From: Muribaculaceae bacterium
GTDB taxonomy: Bacteria; Bacteroidota; Bacteroidia; Bacteroidales; Muribaculaceae
DNA length: 64,000 bases
Direction: 5' to 3'
Assembly (NCBI GenBank): GCA_022509125.1
Contig: JAFLTU010000001.1
Coordinates: 48,144 to 112,143, forward strand
The notes under the pieces were generated by a model. It made no database searches and was not told the origin of the DNA. It worked only from the letters and a program-made list of their open reading frames with translations. The position numbers and the translations under genes were made by a program. Positions within the stretch are counted from its first letter, which is position 1; the number at the start of each line of letters is the position of its first letter. Positions 52,818 through 62,389 of this stretch are shown in pieces.

Positions 52818-54154
52818 AAACCATAATATTGATAATTCTTGTCGCAATATTTTCAGCCTTTCCGTTGAAGGCAATTGAGCTTTCTTTGGAAGATTGCAGG
52901 AAGATGGCATTGGAAAGCGATGAACTCGTCAAGATAGCAAAAAATAGAGTGACACAGTCTAACTTGGACAAGGGAGTTGCCACTACGGCCTATCTTCCAA
53001 AAATTGACGGAAGCGCCTCAGCTTTTTACATGACTCCGAATTCTTCAATGGGGGATGCAATGGAGCTTCAGATGCGGGGAGTGTATCTTGCCGGATTTTC
53101 CCTTGTGCAACCCATTTATGCCGGTGGGAAAATCTACACTGCCAACAAGCTGGCAAAGTTAGGGCAGGAAGCGGCTCGGCAGCAACTGGAGGCAACAGAG
53201 ATGGATGTAGTGGCCAATGCTGAGAAAAGTTATTGGATGTATATTGCCGTGAGATCTAAAATCGACATGCTCCTGTCATATATCCAGCAACTTGATTCTA
53301 TATTAAGTTATACCCGTTCGGCCTATGAATTGGGACTTACGACCTATTTGAACGTATCCAGGGTGGAGACAAAGATGTCGGAGCTGCAGTATAATCTTCG
53401 TCAGGCCAGATCAGGAGAAGATCTTTGCCGCTTGTCGTTATGCCGAATTATAGGAGTAGATGATTCCGAAGCCATCATTCCAACCGAAAAATTAAATGTC
53501 CTTCCGCAATCCTCCTTTCCCTTCGCGGGGATAGAATCCAGACCGGAGTTGCACTTATCTATGATTAATCTGGAGGCAAAAAAACATGATATAGGGATGG
53601 TGAGGTCAGATTTCCTTCCAACGATCGGGTTGCAATTGGGATGGAACGCATTCGGCAACATGAAGATGAAAAATTATATGATGCTTGATGACGGCACAGT
53701 GTTTCCCTATTCACAGACCATAAGTTATAAAGGATTTGTTGGAGCAGTCTCCCTGTCGGTGCCTATATTTCATTGGGGGGAGGGCTTTAAGAAAGTGAAG
53801 AAAGCAAAGATTGAAGTGGAGAACGCAGCTTTAGAGCTTGAGCAAAACCGGAAACTTATGGAGTTACAGGCCCGTCAGGCCTACAGGAATTATCTGGATG
53901 GCTTTGCCTTGATTGAAAGTGCTGAAAAGGCCTTTTCAGAAGCTGAATTGAACTTGAAAATGATGAAAGAGCAGTATGAAAGCGGGCTTATGACCCTCAC
54001 AGACCTATTGGAAGCTCAATCTCAATGGCAATCTTCATTTTCCAATCTGATAGAAGCAAAGACCCAACTGAAAATTAATGAGGTGGACTATCTCCGCACG
54101 ATAGGGGCCACGCTTTCTCAGAGGGAAAAAGGAGATAAAAAGTTGCAGGAATGA
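52814..54154 (+). CDS. TolC family outer-membrane efflux protein
   Basis: SLEDCRKMALESDELVKIAKN; LVQPIYAGGKIY; VPIFHWGEGFKKVKKAKIEVENA. Confidence 0.93.
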   Translation: MKTIILIILVAIFSAFPLKAIELSLEDCRKMALESDELVKIAKNRVTQSNLDKGVATTAYLPKIDGSASAFYMTPNSSMGDAMELQMRGVYLAGFSLVQPIYAGGKIYTANKLAKLGQEAARQQLEATEMDVVANAEKSYWMYIAVRSKIDMLLSYIQQLDSILSYTRSAYELGLTTYLNVSRVETKMSELQYNLRQARSGEDLCRLSLCRIIGVDDSEAIIPTEKLNVLPQSSFPFAGIESRPELHLSMINLEAKKHDIGMVRSDFLPTIGLQLGWNAFGNMKMKNYMMLDDGTVFPYSQTISYKGFVGAVSLSVPIFHWGEGFKKVKKAKIEVENAALELEQNRKLMELQARQAYRNYLDGFALIESAEKAFSEAELNLKMMKEQYESGLMTLTDLLEAQSQWQSSFSNLIEAKTQLKINEVDYLRTIGATLSQREKGDKKLQE

Positions 54155-54173
54155 CAGAAAATTAGTAATTTTG
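54143..54173 (+). promoter_or_regulatory. Bacteroidetes-type promoter of rpsF operon (inside the 3' end of the tolC-like gene)
   Basis: TTG 54143-54145, 20 bp spacer, TAATTTTG 54166-54173. Confidence 0.65.
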
Positions 54174-54230
54174 CCGCGGTTTTCGGCGAAAAAGGGCTGA
54201 AACCATAAGAAACCAAACAAACAAAACACT

Positions 54231-54614
54231 ATGAATTGTTACGAAACCGTTTTCATTTTGACTCCCGTTTTGTCTGACGAACAGATGAAGGAAGCGGTAG
54301 AAAAATTCAAAAACGTGCTTTTACAAAACGGAGCCGAGATAGTGAATGAGGAACTTTGGGGCCTCAAGAAATTAGCCTATCCAATCCAGAAGAAGAGCAC
54401 AGGATTTTACTGCCTGCTTGAATTCAAGGGAGAGCCGACGATTGTCAAGAAACTTGACATCGCTTTCAGACGCGACGAGAAGGTGATCAGATTTTTGACC
54501 TTCCGTCTTGACAAATATGCTCAGGAATATGCCGAGAAACGTAGAAACCTGAGAGCTAACAAAACAAACGAGAATGCGGCAGCAGCAGCTGTGGCAGAAA
54601 AAAAGGAGGCTTAA
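54231..54614 (+). CDS. rpsF: 30S ribosomal protein S6
   Basis: [26 protein letters not shown]; operon with rpsR and rplI. Confidence 0.96.
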   Translation: MNCYETVFILTPVLSDEQMKEAVEKFKNVLLQNGAEIVNEELWGLKKLAYPIQKKSTGFYCLLEFKGEPTIVKKLDIAFRRDEKVIRFLTFRLDKYAQEYAEKRRNLRANKTNENAAAAAVAEKKEA

Positions 54615-54617
54615 GCT

Positions 54618-54884
54618 ATGGCAGCAAACAGTGAAATCAGATATCTCACTCCTGTGACAGTCGAGACCAGGAAGAAGAAATATTGCCGTTTTAAAAGAAG
54701 TGGCATTAAATATATCGACTATAAAGATCCCGAGTTTCTCAAGAAATTTCTCAACGAGCAGGGTAAGATCTTGCCTCGCCGCATCACCGGAACTTCCCTA
54801 AAGTTCCAACGTAGAGTAGCCCAGGCAGTGAAAAGAGCTCGCCATTTGGCATTGCTCCCCTATGTGGCTGACTTGATGAAATAA
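54618..54884 (+). CDS. rpsR: 30S ribosomal protein S18
   Basis: [61 protein letters not shown]. Confidence 0.97.
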   Translation: MAANSEIRYLTPVTVETRKKKYCRFKRSGIKYIDYKDPEFLKKFLNEQGKILPRRITGTSLKFQRRVAQAVKRARHLALLPYVADLMK

Positions 54885-54913
54885 TTCCAACAACACATTC
54901 AAAAAGAGAAAAG

Positions 54914-55357
54914 ATGAAAATTATTCTGAAAGAAAACATACCGACCCTCGGCTATAAGGATGATGTTGTGGAGGTTAAGGATGGCTACGGCCGCAATTAT
55001 CTCATTCCTCAGGGAAAAGCAATCATCGCATCCGAGGCAGCTCTCAAACGCAGAGAAGAAGACCATAAGCAAAGAGCCCATAAGCTCGAAAAAATCAAGG
55101 CCGACGCTGAGGCTGCTGCAGCTGCTCTCGAAGGAGTTAAACTCACAATCGGTGCAAAGACGAGCTCAAAGGGCACTATCTTTGGCTCTGTCAACGCTAT
55201 CCAGATTGCTGAAGCCCTCGAAAAGCTGGGCCATATCGTCGACAGGAAGATAATAGAAATCAAAGACCCGGTGAAAGAAGTGGGTGTTTACAAAGCTATT
55301 ATACGTTTCCATAAAGACGTGGTGACCGATATTGAATTCGAAGTAATTGCCGAATAA
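54914..55357 (+). CDS. rplI: 50S ribosomal protein L9
   Basis: MKIILKENIPTLGYKDDVVEVKDGYGRNYLIPQGKA. Confidence 0.97.
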   Translation: MKIILKENIPTLGYKDDVVEVKDGYGRNYLIPQGKAIIASEAALKRREEDHKQRAHKLEKIKADAEAAAAALEGVKLTIGAKTSSKGTIFGSVNAIQIAEALEKLGHIVDRKIIEIKDPVKEVGVYKAIIRFHKDVVTDIEFEVIAE

Positions 55358-55380
55358 GAATTCATTATTCAATAAGCAAA

Positions 55381-55407
55381 GGATATCGGAAACGGTATCC
55401 TTTTTTT
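55381..55407 (+). terminator. Intrinsic terminator of the rpsF operon
   Basis: ggatatcg-gaaa-cggtatcc followed by TTTTTTT. Confidence 0.85.
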
Positions 55408-55471
55408 ATTGGGCATTTTTTATTAAATTTGCCTATAAAACGAAAAAGCAACTCCCCAAAAGCAGAACACT

Positions 55472-56593
55472 ATGAGACTCACAATCGACGGCAAACTCTT
55501 GCAGCAGCAATTATCGGCGGTCAACAAGGTAATAAATTCAAAGAATGCCTTGACAATATTAGACAATTTTCTTTTCGAGCTTGAGGGCTCTCAATTGACC
55601 ATAACCGGTAGCGATCAGGAAAACACCGTGAAAGTGAGGGTAGAAGTGGCCGACAGCGATGGTCGGGGCCGAATAGCCATACCGGCTAAAACAATTCTTG
55701 AAATCACAAAAGAGATAAGCAACCAGCCGGTCAGCTTTATCCTAAACGACCAGACCGGAGAAATCGATCTGCAATTTATGAATGGCCAATTCCGCTTTAT
55801 GGGGATAAACGCTGATGAATTTCCTCAGGGTGATAATCTCGAAGATGCCTCCCAGAGCTTTTCACTTCCGGCTTCGGTAGTGCTTAAGGGGATTGAGAAA
55901 ACTGTCTATGCAGTCAGCTCTGAAAATATCCGGCCCATAATGACGGGTATCTATTGGGACATCCATGAGAATGATATAGTATTTGTGGCCAGTGATACCC
56001 ATAAACTTGTTAGATACATTACCCGTGAAGTGTCCCCCGGCTTCGAACGTGGCTTCATCATGCCTGCCAAGCCTGCCAATATCCTCAAAGGCATCATGGG
56101 CAAGGAGGATATGCTGAATATCAGAATAGGAGAAAAGGGCGCATGTTTCACTTTCGGTGATTTCTCTTTGACATGCAGATTTATAAAGGGAAATTATCCA
56201 AATTACAACCGAGTGATTCCGACCGATAATCCCTACACAGTGACTATTGAACGTCAGTCTATGCTAAACGCAATGAGAAGAGTGGCAATATTTGCCAGCA
56301 AGGCTTCGAATCTTGTGAAGATGGAGATGCAACCGGGAATCATGAGATTAGCGGCCCAGGACCTTGACTACGGCACATCGGCTGAGGAAAGAGTGATGTG
56401 TGACTATCAGGGTGACGACATGACAATTGGATTCAACTCGGTCTTTACCTTGGAAATTCTCAACAATATGGGAGGCGAAACCACAGTGATCAAATTGTCA
56501 GATCCGGCGCGTCCCGGAATCTTCGAGCCTTTGGAACAAGAACCTGAGACAGAACTGACCACTATCCAAATGCCGATGCAGGTGATAGAGTAA
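55472..56593 (+). CDS. dnaN: DNA polymerase III beta clamp
   Basis: MRLTIDGKLLQQQLSAVNKVINSKNALTILDNFLFE; three-domain clamp length 373 aa. Confidence 0.95.
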   Translation: MRLTIDGKLLQQQLSAVNKVINSKNALTILDNFLFELEGSQLTITGSDQENTVKVRVEVADSDGRGRIAIPAKTILEITKEISNQPVSFILNDQTGEIDLQFMNGQFRFMGINADEFPQGDNLEDASQSFSLPASVVLKGIEKTVYAVSSENIRPIMTGIYWDIHENDIVFVASDTHKLVRYITREVSPGFERGFIMPAKPANILKGIMGKEDMLNIRIGEKGACFTFGDFSLTCRFIKGNYPNYNRVIPTDNPYTVTIERQSMLNAMRRVAIFASKASNLVKMEMQPGIMRLAAQDLDYGTSAEERVMCDYQGDDMTIGFNSVFTLEILNNMGGETTVIKLSDPARPGIFEPLEQEPETELTTIQMPMQVIE

Positions 56594-56735
56594 TTGGCAA
56601 TTAATTAATAGCAATTAAAATTTGAAATTGGGAAGTAGAAATAAAAAAGAGGGGTTATAATTTGTAATTGCAAATAGGATTCAAAGATTGTTTGCTGTTG
56701 AGCGGAGGAAAAGAGGTTAATCAAACCAAGGCAAA

Positions 56736-57506
56736 ATGGAACTTAAGCTACAAAGGCCGTTGATTTTTTTTGATCTGGAGACTACCGGCACCAATGTTGT
56801 TAAGGACAGGATTGTGGAGTTGTCGTTTATTAAAGTTTATCCAGACGGGCGTGAAGAAATGAAATGCCGAAGGATCAACCCCGGGATACCCATTCCGGAG
56901 GCAGCTACAGCGGTTCACCATATAACAGACGACGATGTTAAAGATGAACCTACATTTCGTCAGATAGCGAGGTCTCTCTTTGAGATATTCGAGGGTTGCG
57001 ACATTGCTGGCTTCAATAGCAATAAATTTGATGTTCCTCTACTAATGGAGGAATTTGGGCGCTGCGGCATAAATTTCGACGTCAACGGGCGTCATTTTAT
57101 CGATGTGCAAAACATTTTCCATAAAATGGAGCAACGCACTCTTGTAGCAGCTTACAGATTTTATTGCGGGAAAGAACTTGAGGGTGCTCACAATGCTCTT
57201 GCAGACACGAAGGCCACTTACGAGGTATTAAAACAACAACTCGACAAATATTCAGAACTTGAAAACGATGTCGAGGCGTTGGCAAAATTTTCCACGGTGG
57301 GTCGAAACCTTGATTTGGCAGCACGCATTATCCTTGACGACAACGACAGGCCAATATTCAATTTTGGAAAACACAAAGGGAAAACAGTTAAAGAGGTCCT
57401 TAAGCGTGAACCCTCATTTTTTGATTGGATGATGCAGGGGGAATTTCCCAAAAACACCAAAGATGTCTTGCTCAGTCTCAAGGCCAAATATAGCATGGAA
57501 AAATAA
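56736..57506 (+). CDS. DnaQ-like 3'-5' exonuclease
   Basis: IFFDLETTGTNVVKDRIVELSFIKV; HNALADTKATYEVL. Confidence 0.92.
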   Translation: MELKLQRPLIFFDLETTGTNVVKDRIVELSFIKVYPDGREEMKCRRINPGIPIPEAATAVHHITDDDVKDEPTFRQIARSLFEIFEGCDIAGFNSNKFDVPLLMEEFGRCGINFDVNGRHFIDVQNIFHKMEQRTLVAAYRFYCGKELEGAHNALADTKATYEVLKQQLDKYSELENDVEALAKFSTVGRNLDLAARIILDDNDRPIFNFGKHKGKTVKEVLKREPSFFDWMMQGEFPKNTKDVLLSLKAKYSMEK

Positions 57507-57620
57507 AACCGTTAACCCGGGAGTAAGTAAGTGGCAAAAAGCTCTTAAAATAATCACTAAGAATTGAGACAAATAGAGCGGTCGAAATCTGAAGGATTAC
57601 ATTGGTCAAAAATCTTTTAA

Positions 57621-58898
57621 ATGAAATCATTGGAGGGGAAACATATAGTCTTGGGAGTCACGGGAGGTATTGCGGCATATAAGTCTGTGATGCTGCTCAG
57701 ATTGCTTATAAAAGAGGGCGCCGAAGTTCAGGTAGTCATGACTCCGAATGCAAAAGAATTCGTGGCCCCGGTGACTTTCTCGAGTTTAAGCGGCAAGCCA
57801 GTGGTTTCAGAATTTTTTACTGCTAACACTGGAGAATGGCATAGCCATGTGGATCTTGGTCTATGGTCAGATCTGATGGTTATAGCTCCTGCTACAGCTG
57901 CCACTATCGGTAAACTTGCCAACGGAATCGCCGACAATATGCTGGTGACAACATATCTTTCGGCCAAATCTCCTGTGATGATAGCTCCTGCAATGGATCT
58001 CGATATGTGGATTCATCCCTCAACTCAACGTAACATGGAGGTTTTGAAGGGTGACGGAGTGATGACTGTGGCACCGGGAAGCGGGGAACTTGCAAGCGGT
58101 CTGAACGGTAAGGGACGAATGGCGGAGCCATCGGAGATATTAAAAGCTATTAAGGATTTTTTCGCAAAAGGGGAAGAGCTAAAGGGGAAACGGATATTAG
58201 TGACTTCAGGACCAACCTACGAGAATTTAGACCCTGTTAGATTTATAGGCAACTATTCAAGTGGGAAAATGGGTTTCAACTTAGCAGAGGCTTTCCTAAG
58301 AAGAGGAGGAGAAGTTTTCTTGATCACAGGACCCGTTTCAGTTGAGATTCCTGATCATCCGAGGTTACATCGCATCGATGTCAGGAGCGCGCGAGAGATG
58401 TTAGCTGCTACCGAACCTCTTTTCTCCGACATGGATATCGCAGTCTTCGCAGCTGCTGTGGCCGACTATGCTCCCGAAGAGAAGGCTGATAAAAAAATCA
58501 AAAGAGAGAATGCCGAGACGCTTTCAATCAAGTTGAGAAGAAACCCTGATATTGCCGCCACCCTGGGAAAAGAAAAACGAGGCCAAATCACAGTGGGTTT
58601 CGCTTTGGAAACCGATCATGAACTCGAAAACGCAGCAAGAAAGATACAGACCAAAAATTTGGATCTCATTGTTATGAACAGCCTTCAAGACCCTGAGGCC
58701 GGATTTATGAAGGACACTAACAAGGTTACTATTATAGACAAAGAAGGGGAAAAAACCGAATTTGGGGTGAAGTCAAAAAGAGAAGTCGCAGAAGATATAG
58801 TCGACACAATTATCAAATATCGATTTACAGTTACCAAAGATCAAATATCGAATATCCAAGATCAAATTTCAAAAAACAAAGACAAAGAATCAGTTTAA
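57621..58898 (+). CDS. coaBC: Bifunctional phosphopantothenoylcysteine decarboxylase/synthase
   Basis: LEGKHIVLGVTGGIAAYKSVMLLRLL; APAMDLDMW; VTSGPTYENLDPVRFIGNYSSGKMG. Confidence 0.95.
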   Translation: MKSLEGKHIVLGVTGGIAAYKSVMLLRLLIKEGAEVQVVMTPNAKEFVAPVTFSSLSGKPVVSEFFTANTGEWHSHVDLGLWSDLMVIAPATAATIGKLANGIADNMLVTTYLSAKSPVMIAPAMDLDMWIHPSTQRNMEVLKGDGVMTVAPGSGELASGLNGKGRMAEPSEILKAIKDFFAKGEELKGKRILVTSGPTYENLDPVRFIGNYSSGKMGFNLAEAFLRRGGEVFLITGPVSVEIPDHPRLHRIDVRSAREMLAATEPLFSDMDIAVFAAAVADYAPEEKADKKIKRENAETLSIKLRRNPDIAATLGKEKRGQITVGFALETDHELENAARKIQTKNLDLIVMNSLQDPEAGFMKDTNKVTIIDKEGEKTEFGVKSKREVAEDIVDTIIKYRFTVTKDQISNIQDQISKNKDKESV

Positions 58899-58912
58899 AA
58901 GGGGAAGCGGAA

Positions 58913-59818
58913 ATGAAATGGGTTATAACATTAATATTCGGATTGGCATCGTTGATGCCTTTCAGGGCTTCTGCCCAGGAATTGCTATGCACCGTAGAAA
59001 TCAATACGAGTGCAATAGAGGGCACGAATAAGAGTGTCTTTGAAAGGCTTCAGGAGGCGATTTCCGACTATTTCAATGAAACGAAATGGACTAATACGGT
59101 TTTTTCACCCACAGAGAGAATTGAATGTAAGTTTTTCCTGACAGTCAAGGAATACACCAACGACCGTATCAAAGGGGAATTACAAGTGCAGCTTTCTCGA
59201 CCGGTCTACAACAGCACATATACCACCACACTATTCAACTTCAAGGATACAAAGGTGGAATTCGATTATCGGGAAGGGGAACCCTTGATATTTAACGATG
59301 TTACCTGGACTGACAATCTCACCGGTATCTTGAACTATTACGCCTATCTCTTTTTGGCCCTTGACTTCGATTCTTTCTCTCCGCTTGGTGGCCAACCATA
59401 TTTCGACAAGGTTGCCTCGATCGTGCAACAAGCTCAGAGCAGCGGCGAGATCGGTTGGAGAGCTTTTGAAGATACAAAAAACAGAAGCGCCGTCTTGTCG
59501 GCATTCACCGATGCGAATACCTCCGGAATGAGAGACCTCCTCTATCAATACCATCGCAAGGGACTCGACGAAATGGTGACAAGCCCCGATAAGGGAAGGT
59601 CTACAATAACCGAATCGCTACAGGTGTTGAAAGATATCTATGAGCATTATCCCATGTCGGTGGCTCTCTCGATTTTCCGGGACTCAAAGCTTGACGAACT
59701 AGTTAACCTTTATTCAAAGGCGCCCCAAACGGAACGAGATGAGGTTTATGATTTGTTGCAACCTGTTTATCCCACCGACAGGGCGCAGTTGGAAAAGATA
59801 AAGAAACCAGAGCAATGA
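58913..59818 (+). CDS. DUF4835 family secreted protein
   Basis: Signal peptide; QELLCTVEINTSAIEGTNKSVFERLQEAISDYFNETKWT; coaBC-DUF4835-recN gene order. Confidence 0.88.
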   Translation: MKWVITLIFGLASLMPFRASAQELLCTVEINTSAIEGTNKSVFERLQEAISDYFNETKWTNTVFSPTERIECKFFLTVKEYTNDRIKGELQVQLSRPVYNSTYTTTLFNFKDTKVEFDYREGEPLIFNDVTWTDNLTGILNYYAYLFLALDFDSFSPLGGQPYFDKVASIVQQAQSSGEIGWRAFEDTKNRSAVLSAFTDANTSGMRDLLYQYHRKGLDEMVTSPDKGRSTITESLQVLKDIYEHYPMSVALSIFRDSKLDELVNLYSKAPQTERDEVYDLLQPVYPTDRAQLEKIKKPEQ

Positions 59819-61482
59819 TAAGCCGCTTGAGCATCGACAATTATGCATTGATCGACAAAACAGATATAGAGTTCGGGCAAAGGTTTGTGGTCATCACGGG
59901 AGAAACCGGAGCCGGGAAATCTATCATGCTTGATGCCTTGTCGCTATTGATGGGCTCGAGGGCCGACACCAAAGCCGTGGGCAACAAAGAGAGGAAGACA
60001 ATAGTGGAAGCCCTTTTCAGGAGTCCTGACCCTCTCTTAAAGAAAATTTTGGAGGAAAATAATATAGAATGGGACGCGGATGAACTGATAGTCAGAAGGG
60101 AAATCAATCCTTCGGGCAAGAGCCGGAATTTTGTAAACGACACGCCGGTGAATCTTGGTTTTCTTGGCTTAATATCCTCCCATCTACTTGATATCCATTC
60201 CCAACATAGCAATGCTCTGCTCAATCGCCCGGAGGAACAATTAGCCATTATCGATGCTTTCGGGGAAACCAGCTCCTTTCAATTGCAGTATTTAGAGGTT
60301 TTCAAGGAATATGTGGCCCTGCGAAACAGGATAAAAAAAATAAAAGAGGCCCGGGCAACAGGGAAAGAAAACCGGGAATTTCTATTGTTTCGTCTTGAAC
60401 AACTCGACAAACTTAAACCCAAAAGGGGAGAACTGGAACAATTGGAGAGGGAGGCAGAAATTTTAGGAGATGCCGACAACATCAAGACAAACCTTGAAGA
60501 GGCATTGACATCATTGAGCGGAGGAAATGCATCGGCCCTTAGACAATTGCAACATGCCACATCTCTTTTAGAGGTAGTGGACTTCGATCTCCTGGACCCT
60601 TCGGGCAATGATGAGGTAAAATCGCGACTAGATTCATTGAAGATAGAATTGAGGGATATCTGCGACACTATCGAGGGATATTCCGACAAAATAAATTCCG
60701 ATCCTGAGTTGCTTGAAAAAGTGCAGAGCCGCATTGAAAGCCTATATGAAGCCATGAAGCGCTTCAAGGTAAAAGACGAGGAGGAACTCGTGACGCTCCA
60801 TATGAAGCTAAAGGAGGAATTGGAGGGGATAGATTCAGACAATGTTGATGTTTCGGAAATGGAACGCCAACTTAAGGAAAGGGCAAAGATTCTGAAAGAG
60901 CGAGCAGACCAACTATCGGAAAAAAGAGTCGAAGTCGCCTCAAGATTTGCTGAAACAATTGAAGAAGCTATCCGCCCTTTAGGTCTTCCTAATGTAAAGT
61001 TCAAGGTGGAAATAGAAAAAGGGAAGATGTCGGCGGAAGGTCAAGACATTGTGACCTTTTCTTGCAGTTTCAATAAAAATCATCCCTTGCAGCCCGTGGC
61101 TGCGATCGCATCGGGAGGTGAGATATCCAGAGTCATGCTCGGATTAAAGTCGATAATGGCCAAAAGAATGAAACTGCCAACCGTGATATTCGATGAAATA
61201 GACACCGGAGTTTCAGGAGAGATAGCCCACAAAATGGGGAAGATGATGAAAGAAATGTCAGCTGACATGCAGGTGATTTCTGTGACCCATCTGCCCCAAG
61301 TGGCTGCCAGCGGCGACACGCATCTAAAGGTCTATAAGGCTGACGACAAGGAAAAGACAGTCAGCCATGTGAAGGTATTGTCTTCAGAAGAGAGGGTGAA
61401 CGAGATAGCGGGGATGTTGTCGGGCACCACAATAAACGAAGCCGCCCTCGAGAATGCAAAAATACTCTTGAATTCAGAATGA
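59815..61482 (+). CDS. recN: DNA repair protein RecN
   Basis: ISRLSIDNYALIDKTDIEFGQRFVVITGETGAGKSIMLDALSLLMG; VIFDEIDTGVSGEIAHKMG. Confidence 0.96.
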   Translation: MISRLSIDNYALIDKTDIEFGQRFVVITGETGAGKSIMLDALSLLMGSRADTKAVGNKERKTIVEALFRSPDPLLKKILEENNIEWDADELIVRREINPSGKSRNFVNDTPVNLGFLGLISSHLLDIHSQHSNALLNRPEEQLAIIDAFGETSSFQLQYLEVFKEYVALRNRIKKIKEARATGKENREFLLFRLEQLDKLKPKRGELEQLEREAEILGDADNIKTNLEEALTSLSGGNASALRQLQHATSLLEVVDFDLLDPSGNDEVKSRLDSLKIELRDICDTIEGYSDKINSDPELLEKVQSRIESLYEAMKRFKVKDEEELVTLHMKLKEELEGIDSDNVDVSEMERQLKERAKILKERADQLSEKRVEVASRFAETIEEAIRPLGLPNVKFKVEIEKGKMSAEGQDIVTFSCSFNKNHPLQPVAAIASGGEISRVMLGLKSIMAKRMKLPTVIFDEIDTGVSGEIAHKMGKMMKEMSADMQVISVTHLPQVAASGDTHLKVYKADDKEKTVSHVKVLSSEERVNEIAGMLSGTTINEAALENAKILLNSE

Positions 61483-61485
61483 TAG

Positions 61486-62223
61486 ATGGATAGGAAGGAT
61501 TATATATTCGGTTTGCGACCCGTCATGGAAGCCATAGAAGGGGCAGAGAGCCTAGATAAAATCCTGGTAAAGCGGGATTTGACGGGCCAGATAGCCAAAG
61601 ACTTACTGGCCAAGGCCAAGGAATTTGATATACCGGTGCAACGGGTTCCGGCAGAAAAGTTAAACAGGATAACTATGAAAAACCACCAGGGAGTGGTAGC
61701 TATAGTTTGTCCCGTTAGATATCATGATCTTGATAATTTATTAAGCTTCCTTTATGAAGAGGGGAAGACACCTTTGGGAGTGATGCTCGACGGAGTCACT
61801 GATGCGAGAAACTTCGGGGCAATAGCTCGAAGCGCCGAATGTGCAGGAGCAGATTTTATCATTATCCCGGAAAAAGGAAGCGCCTCGGTTACTTCGGACT
61901 CAGTCAGAGCATCGGCCGGGGCTCTGTTTCATATTCCGGTGTGTAGGGTAAAAGATCTTGGGGCCACAGTTGTCCGTCTTCACGAAAATGGACTCCAAGT
62001 GGTTGGAGCTTCGGAAAAAAGCGACCATAACTATACTGAAGTGGATTACAAGGTGCCTACCGTTATTGTCATGGGAGCTGAAGATTACGGTATTTCAAAT
62101 GAAGTGATACGAAAATGCGACGACCTTGCAGCGATTCCGATTTTAGGAAAGGTTGGTTCGTTGAATGTCTCAGTGGCTTGTGGAGTGATGCTTTATGAAG
62201 CTGTCAGGCAGAGGCGGCTCTGA
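61486..62223 (+). CDS. rlmB: 23S rRNA (guanosine-2'-O)-methyltransferase RlmB-like (SpoU/TrmH)
   Basis: DYIFGLRPVMEAIEG; LDGVTDARNFGAIARSAECAGAD; LNVSVACGVMLYEAVRQR. Confidence 0.92.
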   Translation: MDRKDYIFGLRPVMEAIEGAESLDKILVKRDLTGQIAKDLLAKAKEFDIPVQRVPAEKLNRITMKNHQGVVAIVCPVRYHDLDNLLSFLYEEGKTPLGVMLDGVTDARNFGAIARSAECAGADFIIIPEKGSASVTSDSVRASAGALFHIPVCRVKDLGATVVRLHENGLQVVGASEKSDHNYTEVDYKVPTVIVMGAEDYGISNEVIRKCDDLAAIPILGKVGSLNVSVACGVMLYEAVRQRRL

Positions 62224-62290
62224 AGGGACATAGAGTTGAAAAATAAGAAATAGAAGAGGAAAATAGAAGAAGATAAGATAAGCCTTCTGT

Positions 62291-62321
62291 TTTGAATACA
62301 ATAAACTTTTATCTAAATTTG
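62291..62321 (+). promoter_or_regulatory. Bacteroidetes-type promoter of nusB
   Basis: TTTG 62291-62294, 19 bp spacer, TAAATTTG 62314-62321. Confidence 0.75.
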
Positions 62322-62389
62322 CATAACCGATGAATCAACTTCAGCAGGCATTATTCTGAAGACCATCATCGGGTTCTAAGAAATCGATT

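Noticed and set aside
60279-61004. 241-aa minus-strand ORF opposite recN
   Set aside because: Entirely antisense to recN, serine-rich low-complexity translation typical of reverse-complement coding sequence.
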